From Sphingomonas suaedae (GTDB lineage Bacteria > Pseudomonadota > Alphaproteobacteria > Sphingomonadales > Sphingomonadaceae), in NCBI RefSeq assembly GCF_007833215.1, contig NZ_CP042239.1, positions 682,001-746,000 of the forward strand: DNA of 64,000 nucleotides. The letters are read 5' to 3'. Positions 8,386-17,402 of this stretch are shown here, in pieces (position 1 is the first letter of the stretch; each line of letters opens with the position of its first letter). Under the pieces are notes generated by a model. The model saw only the letters and a program-made list of their open reading frames with translations, had not been told where the DNA came from and made no database searches. The position numbers were made by a program, and so were the translations under genes.

Positions 8386-10352
8386 CACGGCTTGGCCGCC
8401 GCAATAGCGATGCGGAATGGCGGGACCGGCACGCCGCTTCGAGCATATAGGTTGATCGGCGGGCTTCCTTGCCAGGCATAGCGGATCTCGATGGCCGGGT
8501 TCCCCGGTTCGACAAGCACGACACGATCCTGCACGACCCTCGCGCGGGCGAAGCGGCACGTGCCCTTCGCATCGCACAGCTCGAAACCGATCGGTTCCGC
8601 TGCGCCAATGACGTCGAGCCCACCCGCAAGCCCCGCGAAGGTGATCGCGATGCCCTGGGACGTGCGGACCGCCGCGACCGGCTGCGGCGCCGCAGGTCGT
8701 TTCGCGCCATAGGCGATGCGCAGCGCTTCCTGCCCCATCCGCTGGCCGACAACATCCTTGTGCGCGGGATGGATATCGCCCGGGATGCCAAGGTCGATCG
8801 CGACGGCAAGCCCCGTCGCCGGGTCGTCCAGGGCGACCAGCCGCTGCGCCTCCCGCAACCGCGCCCATGGCGCGTCGACCGGCCGGGCGCTGCGCGGGCC
8901 GTAGCCGGGCAGCTGGACGATCACGACTGGCAGCGACGGATCTGCGAAATAGGTGCGCCAGCTGGAGCGCCAGGCGCGCAGCAATGCCGGATAGCTCCCG
9001 GCGCGGCTGGAGTTGGATTCCCCCTGATACCACGCGATCCCGCGCAGGCCGGTGCCGCCCAGGGGGGCGATCATCCCGTTCCACGCCATCGTCATGCCGC
9101 GCGGCATACTCCACGGGATCGCGGGCGGGGCTTCGCTCCACGCGCTCTCGGTCGTGCCGCGACGGTAGCGCCATGTGCGCGGCAGCGGTTTGCGGGCCGT
9201 CGCGGACAGCGCCAACGACAGCGCTTCGGAAGGGCCGCTGAACCCGCCGCCTCCCATTTCATCGATGACCCGGACGGCGATGATATTGTCCCCGGCACGC
9301 AGCACGCCCGCAGGAATGCGGTAACTGCGCTGTTCGGCGGCAACGAGGGTCGCACCGACCCGCACGCCGTTGACCCATAGCGTGTCGCGTTCGTCGATCC
9401 GACCGAGGTGAAGCGTCGCATCCTGGGTGGACGCAACCTCTGCCGCTGTCAGCGCGATACGGTTGCGGAACCACATGATCCCGTCATAGCCGCGCAGTCC
9501 GTCTATTCCCGATCGCTCCCATTGGCCGGGTACGGCAATCCGGTCCCAGCTGTTGTCGTCGAACCCGGGCGCTGCCCATGCCGCGTCTGTCGAGCCGGGA
9601 TCGACCCGCTCAGCCCAATCGTCGGTCGCCGCCGCTGCCGCTGCGACTGCCGCGTGGGGGTTCATCGCATAGCGTTCGACCCAGCCAAGCTGGTCCTTCG
9701 ACGCGCCCGCCGCGCGCAACGCGGCGGGGGACATCCAGTCCTCGATGGTCGATCCCCCCCAGGCGGCGTGGATCATGCCGAGCGGCGTCTTCGGATCATG
9801 GTTCAGAATTTCGCGCGCCATGTACCAGCACGCTGCGGAAAAGCCGCTCACGACATCGGGGGCCGCGCGTGCCCATCCGAACTCTGGAACGATTTCGCGT
9901 GCGGGGGTGGCCGATGCGGTTCGCTTGACCTTCAGCAAACGGATCGGCAGCCCGGCGCTCTCGCGGGCCGTTCGTTCGGGATTGGCGCTGCCGGAGACGG
10001 GCAAGTCCATGTTCGACTGGCCCGAACACAGCCAGACATCCCCGGTCACCACATCGTCCAGCCGCGTCGACTGGCCGCTTGCAGTGCGGACGATCACCGT
10101 ACCACCCTGGCCCGGGGCGAGGGGAGGCAATGTCACCTGCCAGCGGCCCTGCGCATCTGCAGCGGCGCTGGCCGATGCGGCGTTGAACGAGACGGTGACC
10201 TGTTCGCCCGGTTGGGCTCCACTCCCGCGAAACGCGGCCGACTTGCCCTGCTGGAGCACCATATGGCTCGACAAATGCGGCGCGACGACAAGCGGTCCGG
10301 CCAGGGCAGGGGGGGCGGCGAAGGCGAGTGCGATCAGGACAGGTCGAATCAT
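8385..10352 (-). CDS. sialate O-acetylesterase-like esterase with jelly-roll insert
   Basis: A 655-residue protein starting at ATG 10352, 16 bases after the lyase stop, with signal peptide MIRPVLIALAFAAPPALA. An N-terminal beta-sandwich (residues about 20-100) is followed by the SGNH block LCSGQSNM (S113 nucleophile), an inserted galactose-binding-like jelly roll (around VPGQWERSGIDGLRGYDG and LWVNGVRVG), then GIAWYQGESN and a C-terminal DIHPAHK giving the Asp/His pair. This is the sialate O-acetylesterase family (SASA), which in environmental bacteria mostly deacetylates plant or algal glycans, not sialic acid. A further upstream in-frame ATG (10730) would run through the lyase gene and is rejected. 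Probably periplasmic. Confidence 0.9.
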   Translation of the reverse strand: MIRPVLIALAFAAPPALAGPLVVAPHLSSHMVLQQGKSAAFRGSGAQPGEQVTVSFNAASASAAADAQGRWQVTLPPLAPGQGGTVIVRTASGQSTRLDDVVTGDVWLCSGQSNMDLPVSGSANPERTARESAGLPIRLLKVKRTASATPAREIVPEFGWARAAPDVVSGFSAACWYMAREILNHDPKTPLGMIHAAWGGSTIEDWMSPAALRAAGASKDQLGWVERYAMNPHAAVAAAAAATDDWAERVDPGSTDAAWAAPGFDDNSWDRIAVPGQWERSGIDGLRGYDGIMWFRNRIALTAAEVASTQDATLHLGRIDERDTLWVNGVRVGATLVAAEQRSYRIPAGVLRAGDNIIAVRVIDEMGGGGFSGPSEALSLALSATARKPLPRTWRYRRGTTESAWSEAPPAIPWSMPRGMTMAWNGMIAPLGGTGLRGIAWYQGESNSSRAGSYPALLRAWRSSWRTYFADPSLPVVIVQLPGYGPRSARPVDAPWARLREAQRLVALDDPATGLAVAIDLGIPGDIHPAHKDVVGQRMGQEALRIAYGAKRPAAPQPVAAVRTSQGIAITFAGLAGGLDVIGAAEPIGFELCDAKGTCRFARARVVQDRVVLVEPGNPAIEIRYAWQGSPPINLYARSGVPVPPFRIAIAAAKP

Positions 10353-10368
10353 TGGTGCAGCAATTCCA

Positions 10369-11631
10369 TCATCGCGGGTAGGGGGCGAGCCAGAGCGTGT
10401 CGACGGGACCTTGCGGAGGCGCGAAACGCGCGTCGCGAAAGCCCCATGAAGCCATCTCGAGCATCGTATCGCTCTCGCGCAGCGCGCGGTCGCGTCGCTG
10501 GGGATTTGACAGGTCGATATCCTTGAATGGCCAGTCGTCCAGCCGGGTGCGATAGCCTGCCAAGTAGCTGACCGCCCGGCGCAACGGGTTGGCGCGTTCG
10601 TCGCCTTGCCACAGATCGACACCGACACATTCGCCCAGCATCGCCATCTGAACCGCTGCGCGCAGCGTAAAGGCCGAATAATGCCAGCTTCGCGTTCGGG
10701 CGGTCTCGGCGGGAAGCGTGCCTTCGGCATCGATCTGCGGGGCGAGACGGCGGGTTGCGAACTCCTGCGCCAATCGCTGGGTCACCTTGTCCATCCGCGC
10801 GAACAGCGCAAACTGGCCCAGCAGCATGTCGTAATAGATGCCGTGATTGTTCTTCGCCGCGCGCTCGCCCGTGCCATTGGGACTCGTCGCCATCCAGGTC
10901 GCGAAGTCGGCGAACCACTTCTCGATCGCGCGCTGGTCCTCGGCCCCGATCGCCCTGCTCGGGCCGAGTACGCCGATCGCCTCGATCACGGGAACCAGCC
11001 GCGTTGCCTCGATGATCCCCTCGGGCCGCCCGGCCGATTTGCCGGGCACTGCCTGCGCATAGTCGAGATTGGGGTTCATGCGCGTTGCCGGGGCGACGAA
11101 CCAGGTGCGTAGCAGCTTTGCGGCGTGTTCGGCATAGCGGCGGTCGCCGGTCACGTGCCACGCCAGCGCCAGCGTCTCGACATCGCGGGCGAAGGCACCG
11201 AGCCGCTGGGCGTCGAACCGCTCCCCATTGCGTTCCGGATTCACCCGACCGTCACGGCGAAGATACGGCTCGCCCGAGGGCTTTGACGGGTCCGGCCACC
11301 AATAGGGTCCGATCGAGAGGTAATCGCGCTTGTCGCCACTTCCCGCCGCGGCCGGCTTGTCGGTGACACTATATGGCCCCCGACGTAGCGCCGCATCGGC
11401 GCTGCGCACGAGCCGTGCCCGCAGGGCGGCATCCCCCGCAATTGCCTGGCGTTGCATCGCAAGCCATTCGGGGCGCCACAGGAAAGTGCGCTGGCCGCTG
11501 GCGAGATACCCTTCCGCGCCGTTGCACCGTGCCAGCGCCGGGGTTGCGGCGGTGGCGACCGGGGAGGCCATCGACAGCACGCTGCCGATGGCCAACGCCC
11601 GAACGAGAGATGCGATCGACGGACCCGGCAT
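10369..11631 (-). CDS. alginate lyase-domain polysaccharide lyase (PL38/PL5-like)
   Basis: A 420-residue secreted protein whose ATG (11631) overlaps the stop of the TonB receptor by one base (TGATG). After a signal peptide (to about residue 29) come family signatures of the Alginate_lyase fold: YLSIGPYWWPDPSKPSGEPY, RRDGRVNPE, a helical toroid, and NNHGIYYDM, which carries the Asn/His pair used in uronate beta-elimination. These fit the Alginate_lyase Pfam domain and the CAZy PL38 group (glucuronan and alginate lyases); which substrate is cleaved cannot be decided. It would generate unsaturated uronide oligomers for the receptor encoded just upstream. Confidence 0.88.
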   Translation of the reverse strand: MPGPSIASLVRALAIGSVLSMASPVATAATPALARCNGAEGYLASGQRTFLWRPEWLAMQRQAIAGDAALRARLVRSADAALRRGPYSVTDKPAAAGSGDKRDYLSIGPYWWPDPSKPSGEPYLRRDGRVNPERNGERFDAQRLGAFARDVETLALAWHVTGDRRYAEHAAKLLRTWFVAPATRMNPNLDYAQAVPGKSAGRPEGIIEATRLVPVIEAIGVLGPSRAIGAEDQRAIEKWFADFATWMATSPNGTGERAAKNNHGIYYDMLLGQFALFARMDKVTQRLAQEFATRRLAPQIDAEGTLPAETARTRSWHYSAFTLRAAVQMAMLGECVGVDLWQGDERANPLRRAVSYLAGYRTRLDDWPFKDIDLSNPQRRDRALRESDTMLEMASWGFRDARFAPPQGPVDTLWLAPYPR

Positions 11632-14600
11632 CAGAACTTCACCGTCACGCTTACCGATCCGGTGCGCCCGTCGAAATCGGCCACCCGATTGAGGCGCGGA
11701 TCGCCCTCATATTCCTCGCGCCGCGAATTGGTGATGTTGTATACCTCAAGCCGGAACTCGAGCCATTTGCTCGGCTTCAACGCGCCGGAAAAATCGAGCT
11801 GCCCGCGCGGCCGGACCCGACTCGCGCTGCCCGTGAAGGTCGAACCGCCCGCCAGTTCGATATCCGAGGCATGGTTGTACGCGACGCGCAGCTGGACCGT
11901 CCGGTCCTCATAATAGCCGATGATATTATAGGTATCGTTGGCGACATTGTAGAGCTTGGTGCCGTTCGCACCGCCTGACCGGACACGGGTATAATTGAAC
12001 ACGCCGCCGGTGTTGGCGAGGAAGCCGGGCAGGAAGTCGAAGCGCTGCTGGATCTGGAATTCCAGCCCGTTGACCGTGATCGCATCGGGATTGTTCACGA
12101 TCTGGTTGATGACGATGCGCTGGTTCGCGGTCTCGATCGGTTGCCCCTGGTCAATGCGGCACCGCCCTGCGCCGTCGATGAACAACGGCCCGAAGGTCTG
12201 GCCCTCGATCGTGAAGTTCTGACCCGCCGGGCAGAAATTGTTGAGCGTCAGAATGTCGTTGGTCACCCGCTTGTTGAAATAGCCGAGTGCGATCACGCTT
12301 CCGGGGCGGTTGTACCAGGAGATGCCGAGATCGAACGCGCGCGAACTGCGCGGCTGAAGCCCGAACCGGTTGACGTCGATCCGCACCGAATTGACCGTGT
12401 CGCCCGCGTCCGGATCCACGTCCTCGAGAATGCGGGTCGGGGCAGGGCTGAACTCGACCAGGTCGAACGCTTCGAAGGTCTCGTAATAGGCGGCACGCGC
12501 GACCAGATTGGGCGTAATCTCATAGATCAGGTTCGCCGAGGGCAGCCAGGCGCTGTACTTTCCGGTCGCCGGTTCGGGCGGCAGGAAATAGCCCGGCCGG
12601 AAATCGGCCTCGGTAAAGCCGAGCGCGGTGTAGAAATCGAGCGCCTGATCGCGAGTGATGCCGGACAGATTGGAGCGGACGTAGCGCATACCGACATTGC
12701 CGCGGAGCGGGATGCCCTGCCACTTTTCAAGATCGAACCTGGTCATTGCGAAGAGTTCGAGATTGTCGCGGTCGGAATTGAAATTCTGGCCCTGTACGCG
12801 ATTGAGCGGGAACCGCTGAACGAAGCCGGTGAGCGAATTGCGCGGCGCTAGGGCCAGAATATTGGCATAGGTGATCCGGCTGCGTGCCGCCGGGGTCAGT
12901 TCGGGGAAGAATGCCGCGAGTTGCGCTGCGTTCGGTGCAAAATTGACCCCCGGCGGAATGGTGCCGAGCACCGGATAGATCGCCGCTTCGACGTTGCGGA
13001 TGTCGAGCGAATAGAAATTGGCGAACTCCGCTCCCGGGGCCCCGCCGCCGAAGAAGGTGCCGCCCGAGGTAACGGCGTCATTGAGCTTGAAGATGTTGTT
13101 CGAGAGGTTGTTCAACTGCGTGCCGAGATTGGCGTTTTCCTGGAGCGTCTGATCTGCGGTCTCGCGCGAATAATAGCCGCCGATCTTGACGCTGGTGAAC
13201 GGCCCGAAGTCGAGGAACCGCTCGACCTTGAAGTCGGCGGCGAGCATGTCGCGCTTGACCCGGACGCCGTTGCCGCTGGCGGTAAACACCACATTTTGCG
13301 GTCTGATCGAGTTGCGCGCCTGGATCGCATTGCCCGCGCTGACCGTGTAGGTGCCATTGCCGACGTCCAGCAGTGCGTTGGGGACGGTCAGGTCGAACAG
13401 GAAATCCCGGTAGTTGCCGAGACCCGTGTTGATGATCGCATAGGCGCCGTTGCCATTATCGTCGATTCCGTCGCCATTTGCGTCGACCCGGCCGCTATTG
13501 GGCTGGATCCGCTGCTCGTACAGAAATTCGCGACGGTCGCCCAATGCCTTCGACCATGTACCGACGAAGTCGACGGCCCAGTCGTCGTTGCGGAAATTGA
13601 TTTGCGGATAAATCGCCCAGCTCTGGTCGACCGAGGGGAAGTTGCGATTGCCGATCGGAATCGCGAAATCGCTCGCCGCGATCTGATTGACGACATAGAC
13701 ATTCTCGACCGAGCCGTTCGAGCCGCGATCGAACTGCCCGAGCGATACGGGGGCGGAGAGGGGGGTCACGACGCCGGTCGCGTCCTGGGGAAAGGCGATA
13801 AGAAGGTCGAGATTGGCGTCGGACAGGTCGCGTCGTGTGTAGATGCCATCGACGCGGACCTTGAGCGCGTCGGAGATCTCCCACTCCATCCCCGCGCCGG
13901 CCGACAGACGATAGCCTTCATTGGTTTGGGAAATCTGGCGTATTTCGGAGGGGAAGACGATATCGTTCGCCACTCCGTTCGCATCGGTTGCCGGAATGTC
14001 GAACGCAGGATCGTCGGCCGCGAGTTGCGCGCGGCGCGCGGCGCTGAACGAGGTGTAGGAATTGACCCGGATCGTATCCCGGCGAAAGCTCTGCTTGGAG
14101 TAGGAGCCAGTGGCATAGACGCCGAAACTGGGCGTGATGCGCTTCACCGCCGAGAGGAAATAGCCGGGATTGGCGTCTTCGGTCGTCTCTTCATATTGCA
14201 GTTCCGCGCGCGCGACGAGCCCTTCCTTGCGCGACAGGGCCGAGCGCAGGCGCAAGTCGACATTGGATGCAAGGCCACCCGCGGGGATCTCGGCCGTGAA
14301 CGATTTGATGACGTCCGCGCCACTGAAGATCGCGGCGTCGAAGATTCCGAACGGGTTGCCATTGCCGCGCGTGCCGAAGGTCGGCGTCGCGATGCTCTGC
14401 CCCATCACCGTGGTCTTGGTATATTGGCTGGGAAGGCCGCGCACGCTGATCGATGCGTCACGGCGGTCGGCGGATCGGTTGATCTGAACGCCGGGAATGC
14501 GCTGCAACGCTTCGCCCAGGTTCAGGTCGGGGGTGCTGCCGATATCGTCGGCGGAGATGCCGTCGAGGATCACATCGGCCTTTCGCCGGATGTCGAGCGC

Positions 14601-14753
14601 ATCCTCGAGTGAGGATCGGATACCGGTGACGACAACCTCTTCTTCCGTCGTTTCTTCAACCGGGACGGGTTCGGCCTGTTGCGCCAACGCCGACGGAATA
14701 AGTGCGGTCGAACTGAGCGCCGCGATTCTGACCGCTAATGCCATTTTCGTCAT
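11631..14753 (-). CDS. TonB-dependent receptor (glycan type)
   Basis: A 1040-residue receptor, first gene of the minus-strand operon. Signal peptide 1-24 (ends ALAQQAEP), TonB box EVVVTGIRSSLEDAL, a plug with the GEALQRIPGVQINR motif, and a long barrel ending in GSVSVTVKF with terminal phenylalanine. This is the SusD-independent oligosaccharide receptor type. The stop overlaps the start of the lyase gene, and the promoter region holds two tandem LacI-type operators at 14782-14814. It should take up the products of the lyase and esterases of the same operon through the outer membrane using TonB energy. Confidence 0.93.
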   Translation of the reverse strand: MTKMALAVRIAALSSTALIPSALAQQAEPVPVEETTEEEVVVTGIRSSLEDALDIRRKADVILDGISADDIGSTPDLNLGEALQRIPGVQINRSADRRDASISVRGLPSQYTKTTVMGQSIATPTFGTRGNGNPFGIFDAAIFSGADVIKSFTAEIPAGGLASNVDLRLRSALSRKEGLVARAELQYEETTEDANPGYFLSAVKRITPSFGVYATGSYSKQSFRRDTIRVNSYTSFSAARRAQLAADDPAFDIPATDANGVANDIVFPSEIRQISQTNEGYRLSAGAGMEWEISDALKVRVDGIYTRRDLSDANLDLLIAFPQDATGVVTPLSAPVSLGQFDRGSNGSVENVYVVNQIAASDFAIPIGNRNFPSVDQSWAIYPQINFRNDDWAVDFVGTWSKALGDRREFLYEQRIQPNSGRVDANGDGIDDNGNGAYAIINTGLGNYRDFLFDLTVPNALLDVGNGTYTVSAGNAIQARNSIRPQNVVFTASGNGVRVKRDMLAADFKVERFLDFGPFTSVKIGGYYSRETADQTLQENANLGTQLNNLSNNIFKLNDAVTSGGTFFGGGAPGAEFANFYSLDIRNVEAAIYPVLGTIPPGVNFAPNAAQLAAFFPELTPAARSRITYANILALAPRNSLTGFVQRFPLNRVQGQNFNSDRDNLELFAMTRFDLEKWQGIPLRGNVGMRYVRSNLSGITRDQALDFYTALGFTEADFRPGYFLPPEPATGKYSAWLPSANLIYEITPNLVARAAYYETFEAFDLVEFSPAPTRILEDVDPDAGDTVNSVRIDVNRFGLQPRSSRAFDLGISWYNRPGSVIALGYFNKRVTNDILTLNNFCPAGQNFTIEGQTFGPLFIDGAGRCRIDQGQPIETANQRIVINQIVNNPDAITVNGLEFQIQQRFDFLPGFLANTGGVFNYTRVRSGGANGTKLYNVANDTYNIIGYYEDRTVQLRVAYNHASDIELAGGSTFTGSASRVRPRGQLDFSGALKPSKWLEFRLEVYNITNSRREEYEGDPRLNRVADFDGRTGSVSVTVKF

Positions 14754-14781
14754 GTCATCACTCCCCTCTGACTAACTTATA

Positions 14782-14814
14782 TTGATACCGGTGTCATTTT
14801 GATACCGGTGTCAT
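14782..14814. promoter_or_regulatory. tandem LacI-family operators
   Basis: Two identical 16-mers TTGATACCGGTGTCAT at 14782-14797 and 14799-14814, period 17 bases. Each is a near-perfect palindrome around ACCGGT, the core seen in operators of LacI-family sugar regulators (the E. coli GntR/IdnR site ATGTTACCGGTAACAT is a known example). They lie 29 bases upstream of the receptor start. No LacI-type gene is present in this window, so the repressor must be encoded elsewhere. Confidence 0.75.
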
Positions 14815-14842
14815 GTGGCGTAAAAAAAGGGCGCCGTCCCCC

Positions 14843-16513
14843 TCACTCCTGTTCGAGGGGGCGCTTGAACGTTTCAGGCAGGAATAACAGCCCCACGATC
14901 AGCGTCAGTCCGGCGACGACGATCGGATACCAGAGGCCGTAATAAATATCCCCCGTCGCAGCGACCATCGCGAAGGCGGTGGTGGGCAGGAACCCGCCGA
15001 ACCAGCCATTGCCGATATGATAGGGCAGCGACATCGATGTGTAGCGGATACGGGTTGGAAACAGCTCGACCAGCATCGCCGCGATCGGGCCGTAAACCAT
15101 CGTCACCAGCAGCACGAGCCAGGTCAGGATCGCGACGACCAACGGCTTGTTGATCGCCGCCGGATCGGCCTTTGACGGGTAGCCTGCGGCGGTGAGCGCC
15201 GCCTTCAATTCGCCTTGGAAGCCGGCGATCGCGGTCTTGCGCTGCTCGCCGCTAACCTGTGCCGGATCAGGCGCGGTGAAGCTTGCATCCCCGATGCGGA
15301 CCATGGCGACGGTTCCGGCTGGGGCATCGACGCTCTGATAGCTGATGGCGTTCTTGGCGAGGAATGCCTTGGCGATGTCGCAGCTCTTGCTGTCGAACTT
15401 GTTGCCGCCGACCGGATCGAACTGGAGCGAGCAATCGTCACCATTGGTGACCACCGTGACCGGCGCGGTCGCCACCGCGCGGGCCAGCGCGGGATTGGCC
15501 GCTTCCGACAGCGCATGAAACGCCGGAAAATAGGTCAGCACCGCCAGCGCACAGCCCGCCATGATGATCGGCTTGCGCCCGATCCTGTCCGACAACCAGC
15601 CGAAGAAGATGAAAAAGGGCGTGCCGATCACCAGCGCGATCGCGATCAGGACGTTGGTAGTGGCGCCATCCACCATCAGCATCTTTTCCAGGAAGAACAT
15701 CGCGTAGAACTGGCCGGTGTACCAGACCACCGCCTGGCCCGCGACCGCGCCGAGCAGCGCGACCAACACCCATTTCGCGTTGCTCCAGCGCCCGAACGCC
15801 TCGGTCAGCGGCGCCTTCGACGTCGTGCCCTCGGCCTTCATCTTGGCGAATACCGGGCTCTCTTCGAGCTGCATCCGGATCCACAGCGATACGCCGAGCA
15901 GGATGATCGACACGAGGAACGGCACGCGCCAGCCCCAGTCGCGGAACGCCTCTTCGCCCACAGCCATGCGCGTGCCGATCACCACGAGCAGCGCCGCGAA
16001 CAGGCCGAGCGTCGCGGTCGTCTGGATGAAGCTGGTATAGAGGCCGCGCTTGTTGTTGGGCGCATGTTCCGCGACATAGGTGGCGGCGCCACCATATTCG
16101 CCGCCCAGCGCCAGCCCCTGGACCAGCCGCATCATCACGAGCAGGATCGGCGCCGCAACCCCGATCGTCGCATAGGAGGGGAGCAGGCCGACGACAAAGG
16201 TCGCGCCGCCCATCAGGCCCATGGTGACGAGGAAGGTGTTCTTGCGCCCGACCAGATCGCCGATCCGCCCGAAGACGAGCGCACCGAACGGTCGCACCGC
16301 GAACCCGGCGGCAAAGGCGGCGAGCGCGAAGATGAACCCCGTCGTCTCGTTCACGCCCGAGAAGAATTGCGCCGAGATGATCGTCGCGAGCAGCCCGTAG
16401 AGGTAGAAGTCATACCACTCGAACACCGTGCCGAGCGAGGACGCGGCGATGACCAGCTTCTCGCTCTGGGTGGCTTTGGGATCGTGATCAATATCCTCAA
16501 ACGCCGTCGCCAT
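14843..16513 (-). CDS. MHS-family MFS transporter with extra loop domain
   Basis: A 556-residue inner-membrane carrier. The N-terminal half has metabolite:H+ symporter hallmarks: FEWYDFYLYG, GRIGDLVGRKNTF, the RLVQGLALGGEYGGAATYVAEHAP block, and later GWLSDRIGRKP. Between helices about 9 and 10 there is an unusual hydrophilic insertion of roughly 105 residues with two cysteines (DDCSLQFDPVGGNKFDSKSC). The gene lies upstream of the glycan operon on the same strand; the LacI-type sites lie between its stop and the receptor start, so the two may be separate transcripts. It probably carries the monomeric acid or sugar acid; the substrate is unknown. Confidence 0.9.
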   Translation of the reverse strand: MATAFEDIDHDPKATQSEKLVIAASSLGTVFEWYDFYLYGLLATIISAQFFSGVNETTGFIFALAAFAAGFAVRPFGALVFGRIGDLVGRKNTFLVTMGLMGGATFVVGLLPSYATIGVAAPILLVMMRLVQGLALGGEYGGAATYVAEHAPNNKRGLYTSFIQTTATLGLFAALLVVIGTRMAVGEEAFRDWGWRVPFLVSIILLGVSLWIRMQLEESPVFAKMKAEGTTSKAPLTEAFGRWSNAKWVLVALLGAVAGQAVVWYTGQFYAMFFLEKMLMVDGATTNVLIAIALVIGTPFFIFFGWLSDRIGRKPIIMAGCALAVLTYFPAFHALSEAANPALARAVATAPVTVVTNGDDCSLQFDPVGGNKFDSKSCDIAKAFLAKNAISYQSVDAPAGTVAMVRIGDASFTAPDPAQVSGEQRKTAIAGFQGELKAALTAAGYPSKADPAAINKPLVVAILTWLVLLVTMVYGPIAAMLVELFPTRIRYTSMSLPYHIGNGWFGGFLPTTAFAMVAATGDIYYGLWYPIVVAGLTLIVGLLFLPETFKRPLEQE

Positions 16514-16775
16514 GCACCCTAGCTCCCCCGATCATGTCACCTTCTGTCCCGCCGAAGCGGCCCGAAGCGACGACGATCATGCCGCGCGACTCTATGCGAG
16601 ACCATTGCGACAAAGGTCGTAGATGGACGGGGTTTGCCGATAGAGCTTTGTTCGTCTGCCGAAGGTGGAGCATGACGCCTGCCGTTACACTACATGACTC
16701 GCAGACGGCATGGCGCTAGGGCATGGGGGATGGCGTCGGTCGCACATTTCGCGGTCAAGGCGGGGGGTATCGGGC

Positions 16776-17402
16776 TTGGGCGGATCGATTCTGATTGCAG
16801 ACGACCATCCACTGTTTCGCCAGGCGCTGCGGCTTGCGGTGGGGCGCGTCGTTCCCGATGCCGCCATCCTCGAAGCCGGATCGCTCGCGGCGGCGGCGAC
16901 CATGGCGGCATCGGCGCCGCAACTGAAGCTCATCCTGCTCGACCTTAAGATGCCCGGCGCAACCGGCTATTCGAGTATCGAGCTCCTTCGCGACGAATGC
17001 CCGGACGTCCCGATCCTCGTCATCTCGAGCGCGGGCCCGGCGGCCGCCCAGGAAGCAACCGAAGCCGGCGCGGCCGGGTATCTTGACAAGGGCAGCGATC
17101 TTGGTGCGATCGAGGCGGCGATTGCCCGCGCGCTCGACCATGCCGCCCCACGCCCCCCCATGGGCGACGCGCAGCCGTTGGAGCGCGTTCGGGAGGCGGT
17201 TGCGAGTTTCACGCCGACCCAGCTCAAGGTCCTTCTCGCCGTGCTGGACGGTCAGCTCAACAAGCAGATCGCACACCGGCTCGGCATCAGCGAAGCCACG
17301 GTCAAGGTTCATATGACCGCGATCATGCGCAAGCTCGATGTGCGCACCAGGACCCAGGCCGCGCTCGTCGTACGTTCACTCGGGATCGATCTGCGGGACT
17401 GA
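16776..17402 (+). CDS. LuxR-type (NarL/FixJ) response regulator
   Basis: A receiver domain begins at ILIADDHPLFRQALR, with the phosphoacceptor D56 in LILLDLKMPGA and the K in GYLDKGSD; a LuxR HTH follows (FTPTQLKVLLAVLDGQLNKQIAHRLGIS, then EATVKVHMTAIMRKL). TTG 16776 is chosen because it gives the usual short N-terminus before the receiver and has a purine-rich AAGGCGGGGGG upstream; an ATG at 16710 would add 22 residues with no family match and no ribosome site. The gene ends inside the 3' end of the convergent histidine kinase gene (27-base overlap, 17376-17402). The pair is very likely a phosphorelay, DNA target unknown. Confidence 0.87.
   Translation: MGGSILIADDHPLFRQALRLAVGRVVPDAAILEAGSLAAAATMAASAPQLKLILLDLKMPGATGYSSIELLRDECPDVPILVISSAGPAAAQEATEAGAAGYLDKGSDLGAIEAAIARALDHAAPRPPMGDAQPLERVREAVASFTPTQLKVLLAVLDGQLNKQIAHRLGISEATVKVHMTAIMRKLDVRTRTQAALVVRSLGIDLRD

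Noticed and set aside
14815..14842. T-run after the MHS transporter as a terminator
   Set aside because: On the minus strand the stem before the seven T is only about three base pairs, too weak to call.
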